Source of the DNA: Siminovitchia fordii DSM 16014 = CIP 108821
Lineage (GTDB): Bacteria > Bacillota > Bacilli > Bacillales > Bacillaceae_C
Direction of reading: 5' to 3'
Length of the DNA: 64,000 nt
NCBI RefSeq assembly: GCF_000374565.1
Contig: NZ_KB894691.1
Coordinates: 22,600-86,599, forward strand
Shown here: positions 53,972-63,569 of the stretch, piece after piece
Position numbering within the stretch: position 1 is the stretch's first letter
Layout of the letters: the number at the start of each line of letters is the position of its first letter
Made by a program: the position numbers and the translations under genes
Notes under the pieces: generated by a model
Seen by the model: the letters and a program-made list of their open reading frames with translations, nothing else
Databases searched by the model: none
What the model was told of the DNA's origin: nothing

Positions 53972-55233
53972 TCTGTCAGCCTCTCTTCTTCCCGATATTG
54001 CTTTATTTTTTTTGCAATAGTCGACTGGTCGACTTGTAAAATTTCTGCCGCTTTATAAGTCGTTCCATATAGGTCATAAGCCCGTAAGATTAATTCCTTT
54101 TCCAATTGCTTCTTTGCTTCTTTCAATGGAGGAAGCTTATTCCCTGCATAGCTGCCTGAAATTTCAAATGGCATTTCATCTCCCGGCGGAGCCATTTCTT
54201 CTGATTGGGTGACAACCATCCTCTCGATTGTATTCTCTAATTCACGGATATTTCCGCGCCATGGATTTATGAATAAGCGGTCCTTTACGTTTGCTGATAA
54301 AACAAAATGACGGCCATATTGTTCGTTAAACTTGCGCACAAAATGTTCTGCCAAAGGAATGATTTCCTCCCTCCTTTCTCTCAGAGGAGGAATTGTAAGT
54401 GGTACGACGTGCAGACGATAATACAAATCCTCGCGAAATTTCTTTTCGTCCACCATCTGCTGCAAATCCTTATTGGTAGCTGCTATGATTCTAATATCAA
54501 CGCTTACACTATTTGTACCGCCGACTTTTCTAAAAGTGTGCTCCTGCAGCACCTCAAGCAGCTTGGATTGTACAGAAAAGGGCAATTCTGCGATTTCATC
54601 CAGAAACAGGATTCCCCCATCCGCTAATTCAATCAATCCCTTCTTCCCCTTACTTCTTCCTCCAGTAAAAGCACCAGATTCATAACCGAATAATTCAGAT
54701 TCAATCAAGCTATCCGGTATCGCCCCACAGTTAACTGTTACGAATGGCTGCTTTGAACGGGAGCTGGATTTATGAATGTAACGGGCCAGCATCGTTTTCC
54801 CTACCCCGGTTTCTCCCAATAGCAATACGGTGGAATCAACCTCAGATATTCGTTGAATAATATCAATGATTTTTTTCATTGCATCCGACTTCGCCGGCAT
54901 ATGATCCAGAGGTTCTTGGAAAGACTGCTGGAGCCCTTCCATATAAAAACCGCTGTCCAACCGGCAGATGAGCAGCAAATAATCCATTTCCGGATTTGAA
55001 AACGGAATATCCACAGTAAAGAATAAAATAAAGTCTCCCGAGTGCATCTTTGTAATATGAGACCCTTCCATCAAAGAAGGGGGAGCATCCACCACATTGC
55101 TCCAGTCAATATCAAATAAATGAATACCAACCGCCAATGAGAATGGAGTGGCGCCGAAAACCTTCGTTACATCCCCTTGTATCTTAGATATTCTATGTCT
55201 TTTATCCATAAAAACTGTTAAATAATCGACCAT
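53968..55233 (-). CDS. Sigma-54-dependent transcriptional activator
   Basis: 421 aa. The N-terminal ~110 residues have no family I recognise (PAS-like at most). The AAA+ domain (~115-350) has Walker A GETGVGKT (140-147), GAFTGG (187-192; last Ala of GAFTGA is Gly) and Walker B LFLDEIAE. A C-terminal TyrR-like HTH (~375-415, AAEILQVDQSTIAKKI) binds DNA. It is divergent from an APC permease with a consensus -24/-12 promoter and is followed by a nitrilase-like gene. ATG 55233 has GGGGAGG; the frame opens at 55263. Confidence 0.9.
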   Translation of the reverse strand: MVDYLTVFMDKRHRISKIQGDVTKVFGATPFSLAVGIHLFDIDWSNVVDAPPSLMEGSHITKMHSGDFILFFTVDIPFSNPEMDYLLLICRLDSGFYMEGLQQSFQEPLDHMPAKSDAMKKIIDIIQRISEVDSTVLLLGETGVGKTMLARYIHKSSSRSKQPFVTVNCGAIPDSLIESELFGYESGAFTGGRSKGKKGLIELADGGILFLDEIAELPFSVQSKLLEVLQEHTFRKVGGTNSVSVDIRIIAATNKDLQQMVDEKKFREDLYYRLHVVPLTIPPLRERREEIIPLAEHFVRKFNEQYGRHFVLSANVKDRLFINPWRGNIRELENTIERMVVTQSEEMAPPGDEMPFEISGSYAGNKLPPLKEAKKQLEKELILRAYDLYGTTYKAAEILQVDQSTIAKKIKQYREEERLTE

Positions 55234-55285
55234 ATAAAAAACCTCCCCTAAAGGGTAGAGCACACGTTAATGAAAATTGGCATCT

Positions 55286-55390
55286 TTAATGATTATTTTC
55301 ATTATACTTCAGTTCCCAAAGAAATATCAATCGTTTTCATTCTGAAAAACACCTCTCCTCTTATAATATAATGAAAAAAATCATCATTAA
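55286..55390. promoter_or_regulatory. Inverted repeats, likely enhancer for the divergent activator
   Basis: TTAATGATTATTTTCATTAT at 55286-55305 and TATAATGAAAAAAATCATCA (55367-55386, continuing TTAA to 55390) form a near-perfect inverted repeat. Each arm is also a small palindrome (AATGA...TCATT). The arms are about 45-150 bp upstream of the permease -24 element. Binding by the activator is inferred. Confidence 0.6.
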
Positions 55391-55435
55391 GAGCTTTTCA
55401 ACTATAAAGAATGCGTCTTTTTTGCATAACAAAAT

Positions 55436-55451
55436 TGGCATGATAATTGCA
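55436..55451 (+). promoter_or_regulatory. Sigma-54 (-24/-12) promoter of the APC permease
   Basis: TGGCATGATAATTGCA: GG (55437-55438) and GC (55449-55450) 12 bp apart, both halves consensus. About 50 bp before the permease start. Confidence 0.92.
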
Positions 55452-55499
55452 TATAAAATGTTAGTCTAATCAAAGCTAACAAATGAAAGGATGCATACT

Positions 55500-56843
55500 A
55501 TGGAACAGAGCACTCAATCTCTTAAACGAACGTTGACTTTAATGCCAATCGTTTTATTTGGCCTTGCTTATATGACTCCCATGATTGTTTTTGGCATTTA
55601 TGGTGTACTTGCTGAGGCAACGGAAGGAGTAGTATCCACTGCGTATCTAGTAGCCATGATCGCCATGTTATTTACGGCATACAGTTATGGGCAAATGGTG
55701 AAAGCCTACCCTGTTTCCGGTTCTGCTTATACGTTTACTCGGAAATCCATTAACCCGCATTTAGGCTTTATGGTCGGTTGGTCCGTCATACTTGATTATG
55801 TATTTCTTCCGATGGTTATTTGGCTGATTGGAAGCGTTTATTTAAATGCGGCATTTCCCGGTGTAGACATATGGATATGGATTTTGGTATTTATTTTAAT
55901 TACCACAGCAATCAATGTAATCGGTATCCGTTTAACAACAAACATCAACTTAATTATGATGGTCTTTCAATTTCTCGTTATCGGATTGTTTATCATCTTA
56001 TCCATTGTCAGTCTGTCAAAAGGGAATGGCATGGGCACCTTTTTTACAGCCACACCATTTTTTAATGGTGACATGTCTCTTTCGCTTGTTCTCGCCGGAG
56101 CTTCAGTCGCCTGCTATTCATTTCTAGGCTTCGACGCTGTAACAACCCTTTCAGAGGAAACGATCAATCCTGAAAAGACATTGCCTCGGGCTATCTTTCT
56201 TATTGCTTTAATTGGTGGAGCCATTTTTGTCTTGGCTTCATACTTTGTTCATCTCGTGTTTCCGGATTATACACAGTTTGCCAATTCCGACTCTGCCGGA
56301 CTGGAAATCGCCCGCTTTGTCGGAGGTAACTTATTCAGCGCCATTTTTCTTGCCGGGATGATTACCGCTCAGTTTGCTTCAGGATTGTCTGCACAGGCCA
56401 GCGCCGCTCGTCTGCTGTTTGCAATGGGAAGGGATAATGTGTTGCCGAAAAAATTATTTGGCGCATTGCACCCAAAATTCCGCACACCCATTATCAACAT
56501 TAGCGCTATAGGCATTATTGGACTTATAGCATTGGCAATGGATGTTTCAACTTCCACTTCATTTATTAACTTTGGAGCCTTTATCACTTTTACATTTGTC
56601 AACCTGTCAGTCATTGGGCACTACTTTGTAAAAAGTAAAAGACGAAACGGCAAGGGAACAATCCTTTATTTACTCCTTCCCTTAATCGGAACAGGGTTGA
56701 ACATCTGGCTATTCACTAACCTGGATGTCCACGCTTTGACACTTGGATCCATCTGGGCTGCCATCGGCTTCGTCTATTTACTCATTTTAACAAGAGGATT
56801 TAAGAAAGAGCCTCCCGAGATGAAGTTCGAGGATGCGGAATAA
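55500..56843 (+). CDS. APC-family amino acid/amine permease
   Basis: 447 aa, twelve predicted membrane helices. APC signatures: TLMPIVLFGLAYMTPMIVFG in helix 1, GGNLFSAIFLAGMI and SFLGFDAVTTLSEETINPEK, the well-conserved helix-6 region. Being the only gene of a sigma-54 promoter facing the nitrilase regulator, it probably imports the nitrogen compound used by that pathway or its product. ATG 55500 follows AAAGGA at 8 nt (an ATG at 55491 sits on that site). Substrate unknown. Confidence 0.92.
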   Translation: MEQSTQSLKRTLTLMPIVLFGLAYMTPMIVFGIYGVLAEATEGVVSTAYLVAMIAMLFTAYSYGQMVKAYPVSGSAYTFTRKSINPHLGFMVGWSVILDYVFLPMVIWLIGSVYLNAAFPGVDIWIWILVFILITTAINVIGIRLTTNINLIMMVFQFLVIGLFIILSIVSLSKGNGMGTFFTATPFFNGDMSLSLVLAGASVACYSFLGFDAVTTLSEETINPEKTLPRAIFLIALIGGAIFVLASYFVHLVFPDYTQFANSDSAGLEIARFVGGNLFSAIFLAGMITAQFASGLSAQASAARLLFAMGRDNVLPKKLFGALHPKFRTPIINISAIGIIGLIALAMDVSTSTSFINFGAFITFTFVNLSVIGHYFVKSKRRNGKGTILYLLLPLIGTGLNIWLFTNLDVHALTLGSIWAAIGFVYLLILTRGFKKEPPEMKFEDAE

Positions 56844-56868
56844 CTGTTTTTCAACAATTTTGTGATTC

Positions 56869-56896
56869 AGGAGGGGATCACGTCCCCTCCTCTTTT
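56869..56896 (+). terminator. Terminator of the APC permease gene
   Basis: AGGAGGGG/CCCCTCCT perfect stem (56869-56876, 56884-56891) with CTTTT following. Confidence 0.85.
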
Positions 56897-57010
56897 CTTC
56901 TATGTGTTTTCAGTATCCAAAAAAGGCTTCGGACCAATGTCCAAAGCCTTAAAAGTCAAGAGCGCGCCCTTCGGATTGCCCGTTAACGAACCAATGTCAA
57001 AGCCAACAAC

Positions 57011-58774
57011 CTACAATGCAATGCTTTCTTTCTGCTTCGCAGAATAGATTGCTACTGGCAGTGCAATCGTAATGGTTGTTCCTTTTCCAACCTCGGACGC
57101 GACAACTAAATCTCCATCATGCAATTCGACAATCGCTTTCGCTATGCTCATCCCCAAGCCGAGCCCATCCGACTTTTCATTCGTGTTTGTACCACGATAA
57201 TACCGGCCAAACAGATTTTTAACTGCTTCTTCATCCATCCCTATTCCATTATCTTCAATTTGAATATTTACTGACTCTTCTGTTCTAAGAAGTCTCACTG
57301 TAACTCTTGTATCTGGAGGATTATGTTTAATTGCATTATAAATAAGATTATCCAAAACCCTTGTAAACCATTTCGGATCCAAAGGTATATAGGTTGGATT
57401 TTCCATTCCAATACATTCAAAGGAGTATTCTGAGAGCGTGAAGTCTTCTTTAAATTTCGCAACCACTTTTCGCACAAAGTGATTTAATTCAAGCGAGCTT
57501 TTATTCAACGTGATTCCACTGTTCTTTAGCTGAAAAACCAATGAAAAATCATTTACCAATTCAAGCATATAATCGCCTTTTTTCCTAATCGTTTTACCGA
57601 TTTCTTCAAGTTCACCAGCAGAAAAATCATATTTATTACTCTCTAACATATGTCCATATCCTTGAATGGTTGAAAGTGGAGTACGCAGATCATGAGAAAT
57701 TCCCGCCATCCACTCTTCTCTTAATTGTTCAAGTCTTACTCTCTCTCGTTCAGCACTATTTAATTTATCCGCCATATGATAAAAAGATTGAAAGACTTCC
57801 TGATATAATCGATAACGATAGCGTGTCTTCCCTTTCTTTTTAAACACTTTCTTCTTCTCTTTTTCCGTTAATACCTCATCGTAACGCTCTTTTCCCATCC
57901 GCTCCAGCCAATTAACAAACAATAATAGAGGCCGACCATAGCGATATCCATTCCATATAGAAAACATAATCGTTAAAAATAAGCTGATTAAAATGGCAAT
58001 TAATAAAATCTGTGTCTCTTGAGAGGAAAAAATCCAAGTTGGTTTTGGACTTTCTTTCCCTGGCAAATGAAGTATCCATGAAATACCCGTTTCTGAATCA
58101 TTATAGACCTCCACCCGGGTTGGATGTTTGCCCGGCTCATAAATTCGGCCTATTATGTCCAGATGCCCGAGTTGTTCTTCCTCATTTGTGCCAATCGATT
58201 GGATGAGCTCACCCTTCTCAAAAATTTGAATATAACCGTTAAAGGGCTGTAATTTTTTTTCTAAGGCTGGCAGAGCTTTTTCATCTACATACCCTTGATC
58301 ATTATATGATGTATACCATTTCCCCAAAGTGTCTCGATAATTATGCTGAAAACCAAATAAGAAATAATATTCTCCATTCATCCATGAATCATAATAGGTG
58401 TGGACAGGATAATGTTCCACTTCTCTTGTTTCCTCAATTTGAAGAAGCTCATTTATTGTATACGATTCTTTTAATGCCGAAGGTGTATGTTTAGAATAAA
58501 TAACATGACCCTCTTTATCGATAATTTGCATCCACATATCATTTTCATTCAATAATTTAGACCATTTCTCATCAATCTCAACTTCATTGTCCTTTATGAC
58601 CATCCTGGATGGAATCGTTTCAACTAAACCGTCAACCGTATTAGCGTTTAATTCCACCTTAGTTAATAGATTAGCTACCAACACAAGCAAAAAGATAAAA
58701 AAGATAAAAACAGATACGAATAACATCACAAACTGTATGGAAAAGTGCAAAGTGATTCTTCTTTGTAACCTCAT
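57011..58774 (-). CDS. Membrane sensor histidine kinase
   Basis: 587 aa. TM1 ~13-36, a large outside sensor domain (~37-255, no family recognised), TM2 ~256-276, HisKA with GISHDLRTPLSTIQGY, and HATPase with DNLIYNAIKH, DNGIGMDEEAV and GLGLGMSIAKAI. It overlaps the response regulator by ATGA. Nearby genes do not reveal its signal. Confidence 0.93.
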   Translation of the reverse strand: MRLQRRITLHFSIQFVMLFVSVFIFFIFLLVLVANLLTKVELNANTVDGLVETIPSRMVIKDNEVEIDEKWSKLLNENDMWMQIIDKEGHVIYSKHTPSALKESYTINELLQIEETREVEHYPVHTYYDSWMNGEYYFLFGFQHNYRDTLGKWYTSYNDQGYVDEKALPALEKKLQPFNGYIQIFEKGELIQSIGTNEEEQLGHLDIIGRIYEPGKHPTRVEVYNDSETGISWILHLPGKESPKPTWIFSSQETQILLIAILISLFLTIMFSIWNGYRYGRPLLLFVNWLERMGKERYDEVLTEKEKKKVFKKKGKTRYRYRLYQEVFQSFYHMADKLNSAERERVRLEQLREEWMAGISHDLRTPLSTIQGYGHMLESNKYDFSAGELEEIGKTIRKKGDYMLELVNDFSLVFQLKNSGITLNKSSLELNHFVRKVVAKFKEDFTLSEYSFECIGMENPTYIPLDPKWFTRVLDNLIYNAIKHNPPDTRVTVRLLRTEESVNIQIEDNGIGMDEEAVKNLFGRYYRGTNTNEKSDGLGLGMSIAKAIVELHDGDLVVASEVGKGTTITIALPVAIYSAKQKESIAL

Positions 58775-59484
58775 GTTTGTTTTTCCTTCACCATTTTATA
58801 GCCAAGTCCGCGGATAGTCAGAAGAAAAACCGGATTCCCAGGGTCAGGTTCGATTCGTTCACGGATTCTGCGAATGTGAACCATCACTGTATTATCATCT
58901 GCCATATGATCATAACCCCAAACGGCTGTAAACAACTGTTCTTTCGAAAGGATTCGATTGGGATGTTTACAAAAATAAAGTAATAACAAAAAAACTTGAG
59001 CAGGACAAGGCACTAACTCTCCTTCAACAAATAATTCTCCTGTTTCTTCATCCAAAACAAAACGTCCGAAGTCATATCTTTTTTTATTTTTCACCACAGT
59101 ATTTTGCTGCTCATTTTGGTTTCTTCTTAATTGTGCTTTTAGTCTTGCTACAATTTCTAGAGGATTAAAGGGTTTAGTAACATAATCATCTCCCCCTTTT
59201 TCAAATCCTGTTAAAATGTCAAAATCGGTTACTTTCGCTGTTAAAAATAGAATGTAAGCATCTGTATATTCACGAATCTTCTCACATAAATCAAAGCCAT
59301 TTATATCAGGAAGCATGACATCCAGAACAATCAAATCAATCGATTCTTGCCGAATGATTTCCATTGCTTCTTTCCCGTTCTCTGCTTTAAAGATATGTGA
59401 AAAACCTTCTTTTCTTAAAACCATTTCAACCATTTGCATAATCGCGCATTCATCATCCACCAATAAAATCTGGCATTCTTGCAT
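58771..59484 (-). CDS. OmpR-family response regulator
   Basis: 237 aa. Receiver with DDECAIMQ, phospho-Asp in LIVLDVMLPD and Lys in YVTKPFNP, then an OmpR/PhoB winged helix (LFTAVWGYDHMADDNTVMVH). Partner of the following kinase (ATGA overlap). ATG 59484 has AAGGGTG upstream; an in-frame GTG at 59493 lies on that site. The gene's own promoter region is 59485-59726. Confidence 0.93.
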   Translation of the reverse strand: MQECQILLVDDECAIMQMVEMVLRKEGFSHIFKAENGKEAMEIIRQESIDLIVLDVMLPDINGFDLCEKIREYTDAYILFLTAKVTDFDILTGFEKGGDDYVTKPFNPLEIVARLKAQLRRNQNEQQNTVVKNKKRYDFGRFVLDEETGELFVEGELVPCPAQVFLLLLYFCKHPNRILSKEQLFTAVWGYDHMADDNTVMVHIRRIRERIEPDPGNPVFLLTIRGLGYKMVKEKQT

Positions 59485-59726
59485 TAAAGACACCCTTTTT
59501 TAAAAAGATATTAATAAAGCAATCTTTCATAAAGCGAATGATCAGTCAGTATTGCATTCTCTGAATTTATAACAGATATCCGCACAAATTGCAGGTTCAA
59601 AATATATTTCTTGCCATCCTTCATTTATTTTATCGTTTAACCCTTTCCACTGTACTAACTATCTATAAATTCGCATGAAATCCGGTCCTTTATGAACATT
59701 CCTTAAGAGAATTTACTTCCTATTTC

Positions 59727-60446
59727 TTACGCCGAATGTTCCGTATGTCTCATGGCGAAGCGCCAATATTGTTTTGTACCTCTTGTTCGAACGACTATAT
59801 TCAAATCAGCTAATCCCTTCCGTAACTCCCTGGCTTCCTCATCATTTTTATCTTCCAAAGCTTTTTCTCGGGCTTTCATAAGTGCGTGAACGGCATTAGA
59901 AACTTCCTTTGTCTTAGCAGTCCAGAGCTGGAATTCCTTCTCATACGGATCGCCTTGTTCCCACGGATAACGATGAAAGACGAAAGCATCTTCAACAACC
60001 TTTTCTTTATGATGATGAGTCTCGCGTAATAATTCATGTCCGTTCAAATCTACTATAACCAGCTCTTTTTCATCTAAAAAAACATGCTGTATTTCATCCT
60101 TTGAAATTGCATACGTATGATCGTCTTTGTATATGACGATTTCCTGATCGGAAATGTTGGCACGCAATATTTCTTCGATACATAAAAAAGCAAGAAAGAG
60201 CCCTAAACAAGCGCCAATGATCGCCAATATTATTGCAGACCAATCACCGCTTAATGACTGGATTTTAAGAAGCACCTTATTCACTAATTCAAATGATTGA
60301 TGATAAGGTATCCAAGAAAGTCCTATTATCCATTTCACAATTCCAGTAGCAAAATAACCGCCAATGAGTCCGATCGTGGCAAAGCTTAGATATAGGATAC
60401 TTTTTTGGTTTTTAGTCGGGCCTAATAAAGTCGATGAAGTATCCAT
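59727..60446 (-). CDS. YqeB-like membrane protein
   Basis: 239 aa with two membrane helices near the N-terminus (~18-42 and ~66-90), then a long cytoplasmic domain with DDHTYAISKDEIQHVFLDEK and a C-terminal charged helix. It matches what I recall of Bacillus YqeB; function unknown. Isolated by 230-240 bp on both sides. Confidence 0.6.
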   Translation of the reverse strand: MDTSSTLLGPTKNQKSILYLSFATIGLIGGYFATGIVKWIIGLSWIPYHQSFELVNKVLLKIQSLSGDWSAIILAIIGACLGLFLAFLCIEEILRANISDQEIVIYKDDHTYAISKDEIQHVFLDEKELVIVDLNGHELLRETHHHKEKVVEDAFVFHRYPWEQGDPYEKEFQLWTAKTKEVSNAVHALMKAREKALEDKNDEEARELRKGLADLNIVVRTRGTKQYWRFAMRHTEHSA

Positions 60447-60642
60447 GATTTCCCCCTTTATCCGTTTCCTCTCTTTACGTCACCCTAAATTCTTTTGTAT
60501 TTTAAGAATCCGTATTGGCATATTACACATTATCCTAACAGTACTTACTTTTTAATTTAGCACAGCAACCTTACATACAGCTAAACAGATATCGTTAAAA
60601 ATTAAGGTTATGGTAAGGTTTTAGTGCCGATAAAGTTAAGTT

Positions 60643-60680
60643 CTCCCTATATGCTTTTTAATAAGCATGAAGTAAGGGAG
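60643..60680 (+). promoter_or_regulatory. Hairpin that hides the DUF418 ribosome site
   Basis: CTCCCT (60643-60648) pairs with AGGGAG (60675-60680), with an inner ATGCTT/AAGCAT stem (60651-60656, 60663-60668). The AGGGAG is the Shine-Dalgarno site of the next gene, and TTTTT follows, so the element can act as an SD-sequestering hairpin or a leader terminator. Confidence 0.65.
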
Positions 60681-60688
60681 TTTTTATA

Positions 60689-61888
60689 ATGACAAACATG
60701 ACAAAGCGAGTAAACGCGATTGATGGTATAAGGGGTTTTAGTCTCTTGGGGATCTTGCTGGCCAATTTGCTGATTTTCCAATACGGAATATGGGGTAAAG
60801 ACGAATTGGAGTTTTATTCTGTATCATCAGCTGATTCCTTCTTCAATATTATCCTTCATATTGCCGTTGAAGAGAGTTTTATGCCCATTTTCACCTTTTT
60901 ATTTGGCTATTCTATGATCATGATGAAAGAAAGCCTGGAAAACAAAGGGTTAAAAGTAAAGCGGTATTTTGTGCGAAGGTCGGTTTTTTTACTCGTGATC
61001 GGTTGGATTCATAGCACATTTTTATGGGAAGGAGATATATTATTTTTTTATGGCCTAATGGGGTTCTTCCTGCTGCTCTTTTTAAATCGAAAGAAAACGA
61101 CACTGCTTGTTTGGGGAATCATTTTATTCTCGCTAATGGCTTTACTTTTAGGCATCGGAGCCTTTATAGATGAGGGAAATACAGGTATTGTGGATGCTAA
61201 AAAACTGGGTCCTTATATGGAAAAAACGATTGATGTTTATGGAGAAGGTACTTATTTGGAAATCATGCATCACCGAAATAATGAAGCTCCGATCGAAGAA
61301 GATTCCTACCTATTATTCTTCCTTGTTTTATTTGCACCTTTTTTTACAGCTCCTATGTTTTTATTCGGTATGTATGTAGCGAAGAAAAAGATTTTTCTCA
61401 ATCCATTGAAGGAAAAAAGACTATATCAATATGCGGCTGCTTGGTTAATCCCTCTAGGACTTGGATTAAAGGCAATCTATCATATCTTCCCTGAATATAG
61501 TTGGACGGAGGTTTCTAATACTTTAGGCGGTCCACTCCTTTCAGTTGGTTATATATTTGCTATTGCCTATTTATATAGCCGTGCTTTGAATTGGCCCATT
61601 CTAAAGATGTTAGAAAGTGTCGGGAAATTATCAATGACCAACTACTTGATGCAAACTGTCATCTGTACAACTATTTTTTATGGCTATGGGCTCGGACAGT
61701 TCGGAAAAATGGGTGTAGGAGCATCTATCATTTTAGGATTCGCTATATTCGGCCTACAAATGTGGATCAGTCACTATTATTTAAAATATTTCCGTTATGG
61801 GCCAATTGAAAAATTAAACAGAATTTGGACCCATTTTTCTTTTAATGGAAGACCAAAAGAAAAAAGACCGAAAGAAAAAACGGCCTAA
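60689..61888 (+). CDS. DUF418 membrane protein (YeiB/YxaH-like)
   Basis: 399 aa with about ten hydrophobic segments. N-terminal NAIDGIRGFSLLGILLANLL and the late GKLSMTNYLMQTVICTTIFY belong to the DUF418 domain (a proposed acyltransferase-like membrane fold, also called the YeiB/YxaH family). Function unknown. Expression is likely controlled by the hairpin covering its ribosome site. Confidence 0.88.
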   Translation: MTNMTKRVNAIDGIRGFSLLGILLANLLIFQYGIWGKDELEFYSVSSADSFFNIILHIAVEESFMPIFTFLFGYSMIMMKESLENKGLKVKRYFVRRSVFLLVIGWIHSTFLWEGDILFFYGLMGFFLLLFLNRKKTTLLVWGIILFSLMALLLGIGAFIDEGNTGIVDAKKLGPYMEKTIDVYGEGTYLEIMHHRNNEAPIEEDSYLLFFLVLFAPFFTAPMFLFGMYVAKKKIFLNPLKEKRLYQYAAAWLIPLGLGLKAIYHIFPEYSWTEVSNTLGGPLLSVGYIFAIAYLYSRALNWPILKMLESVGKLSMTNYLMQTVICTTIFYGYGLGQFGKMGVGASIILGFAIFGLQMWISHYYLKYFRYGPIEKLNRIWTHFSFNGRPKEKRPKEKTA

Positions 61889-61890
61889 AT

Positions 61891-61915
61891 GAAGATGGCT
61901 GAATCAGCCATCTTC
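61891..61915 (+). terminator. Hairpin after the DUF418 gene
   Basis: Perfect 10-bp stem GAAGATGGCT/AGCCATCTTC with a 5-nt loop directly after the stop. The U tract is poor, so termination strength is uncertain. Confidence 0.6.
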
Positions 61916-61979
61916 TTACTTCTAATCATACATTTTTATATTTGAGGTACTAAGATTCTTTGCAGAAGCCCGGAATCAC

Positions 61980-62558
61980 TTAATTGCCTTCTTTCACAAT
62001 GGCTCCACATATAATCCGGTCGCCTGCATTCCCCGCTGGATCTGTGACATAATCATCCTCACCGGCATGAACGACAAGGGCGCTTCCATCCTTGTCCAAT
62101 AAAGAATTTGGTTTGCCCCGTTCCAGAGTAACGTCTGCCGTCTTTATGATCTCATCCACCTTGCCTTCAGAATTCACTTCCAGGTTCGGCATATCTCCCG
62201 CATGATATCCTTTTGGATTATGAAATCCATGTTCTTTATGTCCGGGGTTAAAATGTCCGCCCGCCGATTTAAAATCAGGCGGCTCGCATTTTCCGGTTTC
62301 ATGAATATGGATGGCCCTTTTCCCTGGCTCCAGTCCTTCGGCTCTCACATGAATAGCCACACCTTTTGAGTTTTCCGAGAGCTCCGCTTCTCCAACCTTC
62401 TCCCCTTCTGTATTGATCAGAGGAATATTGATAGGCGTTTCCGCATTGACCATTGCCGTATCCTCGCGTTTTTCCTGTTCAGCGGTGTCTTTATTTCCAC
62501 TGCATGCACTTATGATTAAAAGCAACAGAATCATTGGACCCATTATTTTTTTCAGCAT
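61980..62558 (-). CDS. Cu/Zn superoxide dismutase-like lipoprotein (YojM/SodC)
   Basis: 192 aa. Lipobox ISACSGNKDT anchors it outside. The SodC domain has the Cu/Zn ligands HIHETGKC, SAGGHFNP, KEHGFHNPKGYHAGDMPN and the late VVHAGEDDY, plus the catalytic Arg in GDRIICGAI and the disulfide Cys pair (GKC, IICGAI). All of the usual Cu and Zn ligand positions appear filled, so an active enzyme that dismutates extracellular superoxide is likely. Confidence 0.88.
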   Translation of the reverse strand: MLKKIMGPMILLLLIISACSGNKDTAEQEKREDTAMVNAETPINIPLINTEGEKVGEAELSENSKGVAIHVRAEGLEPGKRAIHIHETGKCEPPDFKSAGGHFNPGHKEHGFHNPKGYHAGDMPNLEVNSEGKVDEIIKTADVTLERGKPNSLLDKDGSALVVHAGEDDYVTDPAGNAGDRIICGAIVKEGN

Positions 62559-62723
62559 AAGGTACCTCCAATTTTAAAAGTTATTACCTGTATTTACCAT
62601 CATCCTATTATTTATACTTTTTCCAAACCTTTAATAGCTTTCAAGCCTGTCGGCTTTACTTATATACCAGGGTTCGTTAAGATAAAATCAATATTTCATT
62701 GTATTCCTCTAGGAGTTGATCAA

Positions 62724-63569
62724 ATGAACGATACATGGGCGTTATTACATTCAGGCCATGATGATGCCGCTATCAACATGGCCATGGATGAAGCATTGCT
62801 GAACTGGCACAGCGAAGGGAAGATCCCTCCCGTCCTCCGTTTTTATGGCTGGTCTACCCCGACGCTTTCTATTGGTCATTTCCAAAAAGTCGACCGGACA
62901 ATCGACCTTGAAGGTATAAAACGGCATGGTTGTCAATTTGTTCGTCGACAGACAGGCGGAAGCGCTGTCTTACATGACGATGAGCTCACCTACAGTGTCA
63001 TCGTCTCAGAATCCAGACCTTACATTTCCCAATCAATACGGGAAGCGTACTTTGAATTATCGAAAGGGATCATGGAAGGATTCAAACAACTGGGAATCGA
63101 AGCGGACTACTCCATCCCGAAAGAACGCTTCAGGGATCGGACGGCTGTTTGCTTTGAAAGACCATCAGATTATGAGATGCTGGTAAATGGCAAGAAAATT
63201 TCGGGACATGCCCAGACAAGGAAAAAGGGGGTCCTTTTACAGCACGGCTCCATTCCTTTCACCATGGATAAACAGATGTTGTTTGACCTTTTCTTTTTTT
63301 CAGATGAAGAAACAAGGCAAAAGAAACGTGCAGCTTTTTCAAAAAAAGCAATAACGATCAACGAGGCGTCCGATCAGCCTGTCACTTATGAAATGGCTGA
63401 AAAAGCTTTTCAAAAAGGCTTTGAAAAGGGTTTGAATTTAGAGTTGGTTCCTTTTGAACTTACAGAAGAACAGTGGAACGAGGTACATGAACTGGCAGAA
63501 ACGAAATACCGTTCAGATGATTGGAATTTACATTATCGAAAGAGGGTGTTGGCTCATGGCAAAAAATGA
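62724..63569 (+). CDS. Octanoyltransferase/lipoate-ligase family protein (LipM-like)
   Basis: 281 aa, BPL/LplA/LipB fold. [35 protein letters not shown], catalytic Cys143 in [12 protein letters not shown] and Lys in [14 protein letters not shown] are the markers of Bacillus LipM, which moves octanoate from ACP to GcvH. Its last 14 bp overlap a lipA gene, which would then insert sulfur to make lipoate. In B. subtilis lipM and lipA are apart, so this pairing is unusual and may be a second set. Confidence 0.85.
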   Translation: MNDTWALLHSGHDDAAINMAMDEALLNWHSEGKIPPVLRFYGWSTPTLSIGHFQKVDRTIDLEGIKRHGCQFVRRQTGGSAVLHDDELTYSVIVSESRPYISQSIREAYFELSKGIMEGFKQLGIEADYSIPKERFRDRTAVCFERPSDYEMLVNGKKISGHAQTRKKGVLLQHGSIPFTMDKQMLFDLFFFSDEETRQKKRAAFSKKAITINEASDQPVTYEMAEKAFQKGFEKGLNLELVPFELTEEQWNEVHELAETKYRSDDWNLHYRKRVLAHGKK

